Assembly: GCF_947501785.1 (NCBI RefSeq)
Contig: NZ_CANMXB010000001.1
Span: forward strand, 1,054,001-1,118,000
Length of the DNA: 64,000 nt
Direction of reading: 5' to 3'
Origin: an uncultured Litoreibacter sp.
Lineage (GTDB): Bacteria; Pseudomonadota; Alphaproteobacteria; Rhodobacterales; Rhodobacteraceae
This document shows, in pieces, positions 1-9,140 of the stretch (position 1 is the first letter of the stretch; each line of letters begins with the position of its first letter). Below the pieces are notes generated by a model, which saw nothing but the letters and a program-made list of their open reading frames with translations, made no database searches and was not told where the DNA came from. The position numbers were made by a program, and so were the translations under genes.

Positions 1-753
1 CGCCAGCCGCTCGATCATGCGGACATGGTCTTGCGGAACCACCATCCACCCCAGCCGCCAGCCGGTCATGGAGAAATATTTTGAGAAGGAGTTGATCACA
101 TAGACATCGTCGCTGATCTCCAGCGCCGAGACGGCGCGGCCGTCATATTGTACGCCGTGGTAAATCTCGTCCGAGATGAAACTGACGTCATTCATCTGGC
201 ACGCGCCAATCAGCCCGGCAAGGTCCTCACGCGACAGCATCGTCCCGGTAGGATTTGCCGGCGAGGCCACGATCATCCCAGCCAGATCAGCTGACGGCAG
301 CTGCGGCACATGGCGGTCCTTGGCGTGGGTGGCAAAGCCCACAGGGTGCAAATCCAGCGATTTCAGGATTTGGCGGTAGGACGGATAACCCGGCTCGGTC
401 ACACCAACCGCCTCGCCCGTGTCAAACAGCGCTGTAAAGGCCAGCACGAATGCGGCGGACGACCCTGCCGTGACAACCACCCGGTTCGGGTCAAGGTCAA
501 CGTCGTACCAATCCTTGTAGAGCGCCGCGATACCGGCGCGCAGCTCTGGCAGCCCCAAGGCCACGGTATAGCCCAGCGCGTCTTCATCCATGGCCTGGCT
601 CAGGGCAGTGCGCGCGAGCTTGGGCGCCGGGGTGCCGGGTTGGCCCACTTCCATATGGATGATCCGGCGGCCCGCCTCTTCAAGTTTTCTTGCAGACTCC
701 ATCACATCCATCACAATAAACGGATCGACGTCGCCTCGGCTTGAACTTCGCAT
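1..753 (-). CDS. Class I/II pyridoxal-phosphate aminotransferase (3' end cut by window edge)
   Basis: I translated this by hand because it runs off the left edge; 251 codons are visible from an ATG at 753. The protein has the aspartate-aminotransferase fold type I pattern: a substrate-side GxPGTPAP region near residue 38, an SPANPTGT motif in the middle, an SDEIYHG motif, and the PLP lysine in SFSKYFSMTGWR near the visible end. The C-terminal domain is missing. It would transfer an amino group between an amino acid and a 2-oxo acid in the cytoplasm, but substrate specificity cannot be read from this part. It diverges from the M48 protease gene, with only 80 bases between the two starts, so the promoters must lie close together. 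Confidence 0.85.
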   Translation of the reverse strand, partial: MRSSSRGDVDPFIVMDVMESARKLEEAGRRIIHMEVGQPGTPAPKLARTALSQAMDEDALGYTVALGLPELRAGIAALYKDWYDVDLDPNRVVVTAGSSAAFVLAFTALFDTGEAVGVTEPGYPSYRQILKSLDLHPVGFATHAKDRHVPQLPSADLAGMIVASPANPTGTMLSREDLAGLIGACQMNDVSFISDEIYHGVQYDGRAVSALEISDDVYVINSFSKYFSMTGWRLGWMVVPQDHVRMIERLA

Positions 754-833
754 GGCTTCCTCGCACTCTGGCCGCAATTCTGGCCCCGCTTGAACCAGCG
801 CGTGGGCCAAAGGTCAATGAAAGGAAAGCCTTG

Positions 834-2165
834 ATGCTGTCCAGACTGCTGCCCCTGATGCTGGCATTGCTGTTGGCGCTGCCCGCGCACGCCATCACCG
901 TCATCCGCGACGCCGAGATCGAACGCTCTCTCAAGGAGATCGCCAAACCGGTGCTGCGCGCGGCGGGGCTTGGCACCAACTCGGTCCGTATCCTTGTCAT
1001 TCAGGACAACTCGTTGAACGCCTTTGTGGTCGATAGCCGCCACATCTTCGTGCATTCCGGCCTGATCATGCGGCTCAAACGGCCCGAGGCGCTGCAGGCG
1101 GTGCTGGCCCATGAAATTGCGCATATCGCCAATGGGCATCTGGTGCGTCGCGCGGGCAACGCGCGGACCGCGAGCCGGGTCGCGGCGATCGGGCTGGCGC
1201 TCTCCGTCGCGGCCGCCGCGAAGGGCGAAAGCGAAGCTGCCATCGGCATCGCGGCGGGGTCAGCCGGGTCCGCGCAACGGGTGTTCTTCGCCCATACGCG
1301 GGCCGAGGAAGCCTCCGCCGACCAATCGGCGCTGCGCTACATGGCGTCTGCCGGGATTGATCCCGCGGCGATGAACGACATTCTTGATCTCTTTCGCGGG
1401 CAAGAGGCGCTGCGCTCCAACCGCCAGGACCCCTATGCGCGCACCCACCCCCTGACCGCGGACCGGCTACGCGCGGTGCGCGGCTATGTGGCGGGGCTGA
1501 AAGCGCGGACCCGGCCCGCCTCCGCCGAAACGGTCTATTGGTACAACCGGATGGAGGCCAAGCTGCAAGGCTTCCTGCAAAATTCCAAAACCGTGCTGCG
1601 TAGGCCTGAGGCGAAGGGAAACGGAGAGACCGCCGTGCTGCGCCGTGCCGTGGCCTATCACCGCCGGCCCGCCGCCGCGAAGGCGCTCAAGGAAATGAAC
1701 ACCCTGCTCAAGCTGCGCCCGCGCGACCCGTACTACCACGAATTGCGGGGGCAAATTCTGCTTGAAAGCCGCAACACCGCCGCCGCCGTGCAGTCCTACC
1801 GTAACGCGGTTAACCTTGCACGGGGGGAGCCGCTGATCCTCGCCGGTCTCGGCAAAGCGCTGCTGGCCGCAAACACCAAAGCGTCCAATGCCGAAGCGTT
1901 GCGGGTCCTGAACACGGCGCGGGGCCGCGACCCCGGCGATCCGGTGATGCTGCGCAACCTCGCCCTGGCGCATGCCAAGAATGGGCAGAATGCCATGGCC
2001 TCCGTCGCCACGGCGGAGAGGTATTTGGTGATTGGCCGTTTCAACGAGGCAGAGCTGCATTCAAAACGGGCTTTGGGCGCCCTGCCGCGCGGCTCGCAAG
2101 GTTGGCTGAGGGCGCAAGATGTGCTGAGCACCGCGAAAGCGGCGCCAAAGAAGCGCCGCCGCTAA
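834..2165 (+). CDS. M48 family zinc metalloprotease with C-terminal TPR region (BepA-like)
   Basis: A 443-residue exported protease. The chosen ATG follows AGGAAAG; an upstream in-frame ATG at 741 would put 31 unlikely residues before the signal peptide. The signal peptide is about residues 1-20 and ends in PAHA. The zinc motif HEIAH lies near residue 98, inside LAHEIAHIANGH, and a downstream EEASAD supplies the third ligand. The second half is helical and TPR-like, with paired KLRPRDPYYHELRG-type repeats. This layout matches periplasmic BepA/YfgC, which degrades misfolded outer-membrane proteins and helps LptD assembly. lptD and surA lie elsewhere in this window, so a role in envelope quality control is reasonable. 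The stop overlaps the convergent VOC gene by 4 bases. Confidence 0.88.
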   Translation: MLSRLLPLMLALLLALPAHAITVIRDAEIERSLKEIAKPVLRAAGLGTNSVRILVIQDNSLNAFVVDSRHIFVHSGLIMRLKRPEALQAVLAHEIAHIANGHLVRRAGNARTASRVAAIGLALSVAAAAKGESEAAIGIAAGSAGSAQRVFFAHTRAEEASADQSALRYMASAGIDPAAMNDILDLFRGQEALRSNRQDPYARTHPLTADRLRAVRGYVAGLKARTRPASAETVYWYNRMEAKLQGFLQNSKTVLRRPEAKGNGETAVLRRAVAYHRRPAAAKALKEMNTLLKLRPRDPYYHELRGQILLESRNTAAAVQSYRNAVNLARGEPLILAGLGKALLAANTKASNAEALRVLNTARGRDPGDPVMLRNLALAHAKNGQNAMASVATAERYLVIGRFNEAELHSKRALGALPRGSQGWLRAQDVLSTAKAAPKKRRR

Positions 2166-2521
2166 CGGCGTATGACCGCCTCGATGTTGTGGCCGTCAGG
2201 GTCCAATATGTAGGCCGCGTAGTAGCCTGCACCGTATTGCGGGCGGTCCCCCGGCGCGCCGTTGCAGGTGCCTCCGGCCGCAAGCGCCGCGGCGTGAAAC
2301 GCGTCGACCTCAGCAACTGATGCCGCGCTGAACCCGACATGCAGCGGCTCTATCGCACCTATTGCCGGCACCAGCCCGAAGGACCATTCCTGCTGCGCCC
2401 CGTAGCCAACCGCGTCGCCATCTTCAGCCACCATGGCGACGCCCAACGTCGCCAAGACCGCGTCGTAGAACCCGCGTGCGTCGTGCACATTGGTGACCGG
2501 CAAATTCATGTGATCAATCAT
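2162..2521 (-). CDS. VOC (glyoxalase/dioxygenase superfamily) protein
   Basis: A 119-residue single-domain protein beginning with MIDHMNLPVTNV, the usual first beta strand of vicinal-oxygen-chelate proteins. The family carries metal ligands in paired beta-alpha-beta-beta-beta modules; here His4 and the Glu in the closing DPDGHNIEAV strand are likely ligands. Members include glyoxalase I-like lyases, fosfomycin-resistance enzymes and many of unknown substrate. Nothing nearby identifies a substrate. It converges on the M48 protease gene with a 4-base overlap. Confidence 0.85.
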   Translation of the reverse strand: MIDHMNLPVTNVHDARGFYDAVLATLGVAMVAEDGDAVGYGAQQEWSFGLVPAIGAIEPLHVGFSAASVAEVDAFHAAALAAGGTCNGAPGDRPQYGAGYYAAYILDPDGHNIEAVIRR

Positions 2522-2590
2522 CGCGCAACAGCTCCCGCAAACGAAAAAGGGCGGGCACAGCGCCCGCCCCTGTAAGTCTGTAGCTTAGCC

Positions 2591-5323
2591 CTACCGGCCC
2601 AGCGACCACCAGCCCTTGCGTTTGGACTTGGGCTTTTCTTCCGTGGCGGTGTCGCCTTCGGCTGCCGCCATTGGCGTCGTCCCCGACGTCCGTGTACGGG
2701 TCTTTTTCGGCTTCGGCGCGGGTTCGGCTTCGGCGTCGGTCGTGGCATCGGCCACGATGGCGGCTTCCGCCACCACCTCGGCAGGCGCTTCCTTGGCCTT
2801 TGGCTTCGGTTTCGCGCGCGACCGGGTCTTCTTCGGCTTCTCCTCCGCCGCCGGGGCTGCGTCCTCGGAAGGTGCCGCTTCCGCAGCCTCTTCCTTGGGC
2901 TCAGCCTTCTTGCGGCGGGTGCGCTTGGGCTTGGGCTTTTCTTCCTCAGCCGCTGCCTCTGCGGGGGCCGCCTCCTCCTTCGCGGTCTCGGCCTCAGCCT
3001 CTTCCGGTTTTTTGGAACGTGAGCGACGCCGCGATTTCGGCTTCTCGTCCGACTTGGCTTCGGTTTCCGCCTCGGCCTCCGCCGCCGCGGCCTCCGCTAT
3101 GGATGGACGTGGGTCGTCATCCTCGGCGTCAGCGGCTTTTGGCGTGTCGTTTTGGCTGTCTGCGCTTTCGGTGTTTTCCGCGTTCTCGTTCTCACGATCC
3201 CGGTTGCGGTTGCGGCCACGGCCGCCCCGACGCCGGCGGCGCTTTTTCTTCTTGGGGTTGCCGTCTTCGTCCAGCTCAGGCTCGCTGCGTTGCTGCTGCT
3301 GTTCCTGGCCGCGCGGTGCGGGCGCTTCTTCTTCATCCGCTTCAACCGCGTCCTCGATGTCGGACATGTCGATTGAATCCATCGAGATGGCGGCCGTCTT
3401 GGCCACGACAGGCGCAAGGTTGCGGGTTGCGGTTTTGAACTTTTCGATCTCGAAATCGGGGGAGACCTTATGCGGGTCCGCCTCGATGCGCACGGCCATG
3501 CCGTAGCGCGCTTCGATCTCGGCGATGTGCTCACGCTTGGCGTTCATCAGGTAGTTGACCACGGCCACAGGCGCTTTCAGCAGCACCTCTTTCGACCGTT
3601 TGCGGGTCCCCTCCTCTTCCAACTGGCGCAGGATGGTCAAGGCCAAGCTGTCGTCAGACCGAATCAACCCGGTGCCGTGGCACGATGGGCAAGGCTGTGT
3701 CGTTGCTTCCAACATGCCGGGGCGCAAACGCTGGCGCGACATTTCCAACAGGCCAAAGCCCGAGATGCGGCCCACCTGGATGCGCGCGCGGTCCGTCTTC
3801 AGCTTATCCTTCAGGCGCTTCTCAACGGCGTTGTTGTTGCGCCGCTCTTCCATGTCGATGAAGTCAATGACGATCAGACCTGCAAGGTCGCGCAAACGCA
3901 TCTGGCGCGCCACCTCTTCGGCGGCCTCAAGGTTGGTTTTCAGCGCGGTCTGCTCAATCGAGCCTTCCTTCGTCGCCCGGCCAGAGTTCACGTCAACGGC
4001 AACCAAAGCCTCGGTGATCCCGATCACGATATAGCCGCCCGAGGGCAACTGCACCGTCGGGTTGAACATGCCCGACAGATACGATTCCACTTGATGGCGC
4101 GCGAAGAGCGGCATCGCGTCGGCGTAATGCTTCACGTTCTTGGCGTGGGACGGCATGATCATCTTCATGAAGTCCTTGGCGGTGCGGTAACCGCCCTCGC
4201 CCTCGACCAGAACCTCGTCAATCTCGCGGTTATAGAGGTCGCGAATGGACCGCTTGATCAGGTCGCCTTCTTCATAAATCGGGGCCGGCGCAATTGACTT
4301 GAGGGTCAGTTCGCGCACCTGCTCCCAATGGCGCTGCAGGTATTCGTAGTCGCGCTTGATTTCCGACTTGGTGCGTTTGGCCCCTGCCGTGCGCACGATC
4401 AGCCCCGCGCCCTTGGGCACGTCGATCTCGTTCGCAATCTCTTTGAGCTTCTTGCGGTCCGCGGCGTTGGTGATCTTGCGGGAAATGCCGCCGCCGCGCG
4501 CGGTGTTGGGCATCAGCACGCAATAGCGGCCAGCCAGCGACAGGTAAGTGGTCAGCGCCGCGCCCTTGTTGCCGCGCTCTTCCTTGACGACCTGGACCAG
4601 AAGGATCTGGCGAACTTTCACAACTTCCTGAATTTTGTAGCGCTTCGGGCGTGGCTTGCGCTTCGGGCGCACCTCATCGGCGTCGTCTTCCTGCGCCACG
4701 GATTCGATATTCTCGTCCTTGTCGGTGGCCTGCAGCGCGTCGTCGTCCGCCGCGTCATCATCATCGCCGTCATCGTCGTCGGCGGCAGGTGTTTCCACGG
4801 GCGTCTCCGCCACGGTCTCCATGGGGGAGGACCCCTCTTCGACCACTTTTTCCTCGTCCAGCTCGACCACGTCCATGCCTGGAATGGCTTCGGCCACTTC
4901 CGCGCCGTCCTCAGATGTTACCTCTTCGGTCACGACCACGTCGTCGGTCTTGGCCTCCGCCGCCTTGGAGCGCGAGCGGGACCGAGAACGCGACCGTTTC
5001 TTCGGCTTTTCGTCCTCTTCCGCCTGCTGGCGGGCGTATTCCGCTTCCTCTTCCAGCAGCGCCTGACGGTCGGCTACGGGGATCTGGTAATAGTCCGGGT
5101 GGATCTCGCTGAACGCCAGGAACCCATGGCGGTTTCCGCCATAGTCGATGAACGCCGCCTGCAGCGACGGCTCAACCCGTGTTACTTTTGCGAGGTAGAT
5201 GTTGCCAGCAAGCTGGCGTTTGTTTTCAGACTCAAAATCGAATTCCTCGATCTTGTTTCCGTCTGCGACAACAACCCGGGTCTCTTCCGGGTGTGTTGCG
5301 TCGATAAGCATTTTCTTAGCCAT
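2591..5323 (-). CDS. rne: Ribonuclease E/G, the degradosome endonuclease
   Basis: A 910-residue endoribonuclease that starts mRNA decay and matures rRNA and tRNA. The ATG at 5323 (MAKKMLIDA) is preferred over one five codons upstream because family members start there. The S1 RNA-binding domain (about residues 36-270) is split by an insertion of about 140 residues (about 90-230) that holds an RS-dipeptide run and long acidic stretches. The catalytic DNase I-like region follows, with VDVNSG and VIDFIDM carrying the Mg-binding aspartates. The zinc-link CPSCHGTG mediates tetramer formation. The last 260 residues are a low-complexity scaffold of alternating acidic and Lys/Arg-rich blocks, as expected for degradosome assembly and RNA binding. 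The gene stands alone behind a long upstream region, which fits the leader-mediated self-regulation known for rne in other bacteria. Confidence 0.95.
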   Translation of the reverse strand: MAKKMLIDATHPEETRVVVADGNKIEEFDFESENKRQLAGNIYLAKVTRVEPSLQAAFIDYGGNRHGFLAFSEIHPDYYQIPVADRQALLEEEAEYARQQAEEDEKPKKRSRSRSRSRSKAAEAKTDDVVVTEEVTSEDGAEVAEAIPGMDVVELDEEKVVEEGSSPMETVAETPVETPAADDDDGDDDDAADDDALQATDKDENIESVAQEDDADEVRPKRKPRPKRYKIQEVVKVRQILLVQVVKEERGNKGAALTTYLSLAGRYCVLMPNTARGGGISRKITNAADRKKLKEIANEIDVPKGAGLIVRTAGAKRTKSEIKRDYEYLQRHWEQVRELTLKSIAPAPIYEEGDLIKRSIRDLYNREIDEVLVEGEGGYRTAKDFMKMIMPSHAKNVKHYADAMPLFARHQVESYLSGMFNPTVQLPSGGYIVIGITEALVAVDVNSGRATKEGSIEQTALKTNLEAAEEVARQMRLRDLAGLIVIDFIDMEERRNNNAVEKRLKDKLKTDRARIQVGRISGFGLLEMSRQRLRPGMLEATTQPCPSCHGTGLIRSDDSLALTILRQLEEEGTRKRSKEVLLKAPVAVVNYLMNAKREHIAEIEARYGMAVRIEADPHKVSPDFEIEKFKTATRNLAPVVAKTAAISMDSIDMSDIEDAVEADEEEAPAPRGQEQQQQRSEPELDEDGNPKKKKRRRRRGGRGRNRNRDRENENAENTESADSQNDTPKAADAEDDDPRPSIAEAAAAEAEAETEAKSDEKPKSRRRSRSKKPEEAEAETAKEEAAPAEAAAEEEKPKPKRTRRKKAEPKEEAAEAAPSEDAAPAAEEKPKKTRSRAKPKPKAKEAPAEVVAEAAIVADATTDAEAEPAPKPKKTRTRTSGTTPMAAAEGDTATEEKPKSKRKGWWSLGR

Positions 5324-5903
5324 GGTATCCGTGCGCATTCCGCAAAGGCACTAGACCCGGGCGGTGACCCGGGGGGAGAAGTAACGTTGGCGAAATGACT
5401 TGTCTGAGCGAGGCTGTCCGCGCGGACAGGAATGGCGCGAGCGGGGCTGTGCGCCCTGACCCTTTGTGCCTGTCTGTCTCCTGCGCGTCTCATCGCGTTC
5501 TTGTCTCCGACAGCGCCGCGTTTCGGGGCTGCCCGTTCGAAATGCCTTGATGGTTCGGAACCATCTTAGGCTCTGGCCTCGTAAAGAAGCCGTTAATCCT
5601 GCCCAGCAATCGCTTGTTTTGTCCTGCAAGCGGGGGTCAGTGAAACTCTACCGTCCAATGCGCCGTAAGAAGCGTCCACCGGTACGTATCTCTTACATAG
5701 GGGGTTTTACATGGCTTTTACAATGCGGATTCGATGCCACACCACAGATAACGCCCAACACCACTGTTTCCATTCAGGAAACAAAGCGCAAACGCCGTCC
5801 CTTTCCTTCGTTCAGAAATATCCCGGGGGAGGAGCGCCAGCGACGGGGGCAGAGCCCCAAATGAATAAGAACGGCGCCGCAGGCACATTTGGGTCACGGG
5901 CCG
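5324..5903. other. 580-base non-coding interval upstream of rne
   Basis: The interval lies between the rne start and the end of the dctD-like gene, both on the minus strand. It most likely carries the rne promoter and a long rne leader. I found no convincing coding sequence: the open frames here are arginine/proline-rich and lack ribosome sites. The stretch around 5818-5861 is a G/C-rich block (cccggggga then gggggcagagcccc) of the kind often seen between genes in roseobacters. No riboswitch, tRNA or intrinsic terminator could be assigned. Confidence 0.5.
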
Positions 5904-7241
5904 CTACAGGTAATCCGATCGCTGCAGCGAGTACTTCGCCATCTTCTCGTTCAACGTCCGGCGCGGCAGGCAGAGCTCCTCCATCACCGACGCAATCGAG
6001 CCTTTGTGACGCCGCATCGTGTTGTCGATGAGCATGCGCTCAAACGCTTCCACATATTCCTTCAGCGGCTTGCCCTCGGTGGTGACCACCGGCCCCATCT
6101 CGGCGTTGTCCGCCATCAACAGCGAGGCAATTGACCCCGACCCGCGCCGGTTTTGCAGCACCGCGCGCTCGGCCACGTTGATCAGCTGGCGCACATTGCC
6201 GGGCCACGGGGCCTGCAGCAGTTGCGCCGCTTCTTGGGCGGACACTTCCGGCGCGTCTGATCCATATTCCTCGCCGAATTGCTCGCCGAACCGGTTGAAC
6301 AAGGTCAGTATGTCTTCGCCCCGCTGACGTAGCGGCGGGATGGTGATCTTCATCGCCGCCAGCCGGTAATACAAATCGCCCCGGATCAGGTCCTCGCAGG
6401 TCTTGTCCTGCTCCTGCGTGTTGCAGATCGCGATGATGCGGGTCTCTGCGGGGGCGCCCTGGTCGTTGATGAACTGCAAAAGGCGGGCCTGCAGCACGCC
6501 GGGCAGTGCCTCGATGTCTTCCAGAACAAGCGTGCCGCCGCGCGCCTCTTCGACCAAGGGCAGCGTGTCGCCTTCTTCCACGGGGTCAAACAGCTTGGCG
6601 GCAAGCGATGCCTCGTCGAAGGCGGCACAGCTCAGCGCCACGAATTTCTTGCCCGCGCGCGGGCCAACGGCATGCAGCGCATGGGCGGTCAATGTCTTGC
6701 CGGTGCCGGTCTCGCCGTCGATCAGCACATGGCCGTCGGCCTGGCCCAGATCCAGAATGTCCTCGCGCAGCCTCTCCATCACGGGGCTGGAGCCGATCAG
6801 CTTCTTCATCAGTTTGGTGCCGTCCGACAGCTCCTTGCGCAACGCGCGGTTGTCCAGCGTCAGGCGGCGGTTGGTGGTGGCGCGTTTGGCCAGTTCGGTC
6901 ATCCGGTCCGGGTTGAATGGCTTTTCAAGGAAATCAAACGCCCCTACCCGCATGGCTTCCACAGCCATCGGCACGTCGCCATGGCCGGTGATCATGATCA
7001 CCGGCAGCGAGCTGTCGGTGCTCATCAAGCGTTTGAGGAACTGCATCCCGTCCATGCCGGGCATCTTGATGTCGGAGACCACAATGCCGGGATAGTCGGA
7101 GCCAATGCCCTTCAACGCGTCCTCGGCAGAGCCGAACGTCTCGGTGTCATATCCTGACAGGGCCAGCCATTGGCTGATGGATTGGCGCATATCCTGTTCG
7201 TCATCGACAATCGCGATCTTCAGGGCACTTGCACTTTGCAT
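5904..7241 (-). CDS. dctD: DctD-like response regulator with AAA+ domain lacking the GAFTGA loop
   Basis: A 445-residue regulator partnered with the upstream kinase gene. The receiver domain covers residues 5-120, with the acidic pocket at DDE (13-15), the phospho-acceptor Asp57 in SDIKMPG, and Lys107. The AAA+ domain has Walker A GETGTGKT (176-183) and the arginine-finger motif RGDLYYRL. A Fis-type helix-turn-helix closes the protein. Two things are odd. The GAFTGA loop that contacts sigma-54 in this family is absent: the stretch after SCAAFDEASL runs straight to the Walker B region. Walker B itself reads LVLEDI rather than the usual LFLDEI. The protein may therefore act by another route, as known for Rhodobacter NtrC. 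The ATG follows AAGGA. The C4-dicarboxylate role is inferred from family resemblance. Confidence 0.82.
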   Translation of the reverse strand: MQSASALKIAIVDDEQDMRQSISQWLALSGYDTETFGSAEDALKGIGSDYPGIVVSDIKMPGMDGMQFLKRLMSTDSSLPVIMITGHGDVPMAVEAMRVGAFDFLEKPFNPDRMTELAKRATTNRRLTLDNRALRKELSDGTKLMKKLIGSSPVMERLREDILDLGQADGHVLIDGETGTGKTLTAHALHAVGPRAGKKFVALSCAAFDEASLAAKLFDPVEEGDTLPLVEEARGGTLVLEDIEALPGVLQARLLQFINDQGAPAETRIIAICNTQEQDKTCEDLIRGDLYYRLAAMKITIPPLRQRGEDILTLFNRFGEQFGEEYGSDAPEVSAQEAAQLLQAPWPGNVRQLINVAERAVLQNRRGSGSIASLLMADNAEMGPVVTTEGKPLKEYVEAFERMLIDNTMRRHKGSIASVMEELCLPRRTLNEKMAKYSLQRSDYL

Positions 7242-7289
7242 CGGTTTTTCCTTTACGTCCCGCCATTTTGGGCGGCGGTTATGGCCGCA

Positions 7290-9086
7290 CTACTCAGCGG
7301 CTTTGATGGCCTCGGCGTCTTTGGCCGACCTTGGGGTAGAATTATGCATTGGAAGCTGCATTTCAAACACTGCGCCGCCCGATTGGCCGTTTCTTGCCGT
7401 TAGGGTGCCGCCAAGCTCGGTGACGATGGACGATGAGATGGCCAAACCAAGCCCCACCCCCTCGCCCGGCTCCTTGGTGGTGTAGAAGGGCTCAAACAGG
7501 TCATCGAGGTTGTCTATCCCCTCGCCATTGTCGCGCAGGGACAGGGTCGCGGTTTCGCCCGCGTTCAACATAATCTCGATCTGCGGCTGTTCGGCAGATT
7601 TGGTGGCGTCCAGCGCGTTGCGAAACAGGTTGATGATCACCTGTTCCAGCCGCACGCGGTCGGCGATCACCTTCACCGGATGATCCGGCAGGGTCACCAC
7701 CACCTTGATGTCTCCGCGCTTCAATTGCGGCTCCATCATCGACAGCGAGCCTGACACCGCGTCGCGCAAATCCACCTCCAGAAGCGTGTCCCCGCCCTTT
7801 CGGGCATAGGATTTCAGCTGTTTGGTGATCGCGCCCATGCGTTCAATCAGGTCGTCAATGCGCTGGAAGGAGCTTTGCGCTTCTTCTGGCCGTTTGCGCT
7901 GCAACAGCAGCTTGGCACCGGCCAAATAGGTCTTCATCGCCGCCAAAGGCTGGTTCAGTTCGTGGCTCACCGCCGCCGACATCTCGCCCAATGCGGCCAG
8001 CTTTTGCGATTGCGCCAGCGACTGCTCGGCCACGGCCAAGGTTTCCTGCATCTTCTTGCGTTCCGCAATCTCGCGGCTCAGCCGCGCGTTCAGCTCGCGC
8101 AGCTGTTCGCTTTCGCGCCGGAAAAAGCCCGCCGCCGACTGGGCGCGGCGCGACAGCACGTAAAAGGTCAAGGCAAGAAGGATCGCGAAGCCCATGATTT
8201 CCAACGCTAAAACGCCGTTTACCCGTTCGCGCACAGAGGCATAGGTGGAAAAGCTGATCAGCCGCCAGCCCCTGAACGGGATGCGGCCATCGACGCGCAT
8301 CACCGCCTCTTCGCGCAGATACGCATCAGGGGAGCGCCCAAGCTCGAAATAGCCGTTGGTCGCGTCCAATGCCCGCTGAAACGCCCCCGCGGGTGACTGT
8401 GCCGCCAGTGCCGCGTCCACGGTCTGGGCGCGCCATCTGGGGTCCGTCGCGATCACGATCCGGCCCTCGCTGTCGGTAATCATCACCGCGTCGGTGGGCG
8501 AGCGCCACCGGCCTTCGAACTGGCGCAGGTCCACATCCACCACAATCACACCGATGCCTTGCCGCTCCGATTCGATGCGACGCGAGTAGGTGAACTGGAA
8601 CGCGCCCGTTTCCAATTCGGTGATGTGAAACAGCGTATCCGTGCTGCGTAAGGCGTCGATGAAGAACGCCTCGCTGCGTTGCACCTCGCCAATCTGCAGC
8701 CGGTCAGACGACGCCACGGTGCGCCCCTCCTCGTCCAGCAACCGCAGCTCGGCCGCGCCGATTTCTTCCTTGAAGGAGATCAGCCGCTGCGACGTCGCCG
8801 AAAAGTCGTTGGAGTTCAGCGCGCCCACCATCACCGGGTCGCGCGACAGCAGCAGCGGCACAACGCGGTTGCGCTGCAATTCCGAGTTGATCGCGTTGGA
8901 ATACAGCGCCACCCGCAATTCCGCCGAGGATCGCGTGCGTTCGGTAAACCGATCCGTCAGCCAAAGGTTGGACACCCACACGATGGCCACGGCCAGGGCA
9001 ATCAGCATGATCGCGAACAGACGCACCTGCCAGCGGGCGCCAATCGGGCGCGGCGGGGCGTCTTTGTTCGGGGTCCGTGGCAACAT
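7290..9086 (-). CDS. dctB: DctB-like sensor histidine kinase
   Basis: A membrane sensor kinase of about 598 residues, cotranscribed with the response regulator 48 bases downstream. The ATG at 9086 is chosen; an in-frame TTG at 9095 would add three residues. A first membrane helix (about residues 22-44) and a second (about 292-312) enclose a periplasmic domain of roughly 245 residues, the double-PAS layout of DctB-type dicarboxylate sensors. A coiled coil of about 40 residues follows. The phospho-acceptor His is in AVSHELNQPLAAMK (about residue 375), and the ATPase has the N box FRNALDA, then DNGEGI and GVGLGLAI. No dicarboxylate transporter is adjacent in this window, so the ligand remains an inference. 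Confidence 0.87.
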   Translation of the reverse strand: MLPRTPNKDAPPRPIGARWQVRLFAIMLIALAVAIVWVSNLWLTDRFTERTRSSAELRVALYSNAINSELQRNRVVPLLLSRDPVMVGALNSNDFSATSQRLISFKEEIGAAELRLLDEEGRTVASSDRLQIGEVQRSEAFFIDALRSTDTLFHITELETGAFQFTYSRRIESERQGIGVIVVDVDLRQFEGRWRSPTDAVMITDSEGRIVIATDPRWRAQTVDAALAAQSPAGAFQRALDATNGYFELGRSPDAYLREEAVMRVDGRIPFRGWRLISFSTYASVRERVNGVLALEIMGFAILLALTFYVLSRRAQSAAGFFRRESEQLRELNARLSREIAERKKMQETLAVAEQSLAQSQKLAALGEMSAAVSHELNQPLAAMKTYLAGAKLLLQRKRPEEAQSSFQRIDDLIERMGAITKQLKSYARKGGDTLLEVDLRDAVSGSLSMMEPQLKRGDIKVVVTLPDHPVKVIADRVRLEQVIINLFRNALDATKSAEQPQIEIMLNAGETATLSLRDNGEGIDNLDDLFEPFYTTKEPGEGVGLGLAISSSIVTELGGTLTARNGQSGGAVFEMQLPMHNSTPRSAKDAEAIKAAE

Positions 9087-9140
9087 GGGCGCCAAGTTAC
9101 GGCGTCACGGCACGGGGCTCAATAGCGGCGGTCGGCGGAA

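Noticed and set aside
2616-3506. A 296-residue Ser/Ala-rich open frame opposite rne
   Set aside because: It mirrors the low-complexity acidic/basic tail of RNase E on the other strand; composition is repetitive and it has no ribosome site.
4328-5398. A 356-residue frame opposite the N-terminal part of rne
   Set aside because: Antisense shadow caused by high G+C and codon bias; the rne frame has full family motifs.
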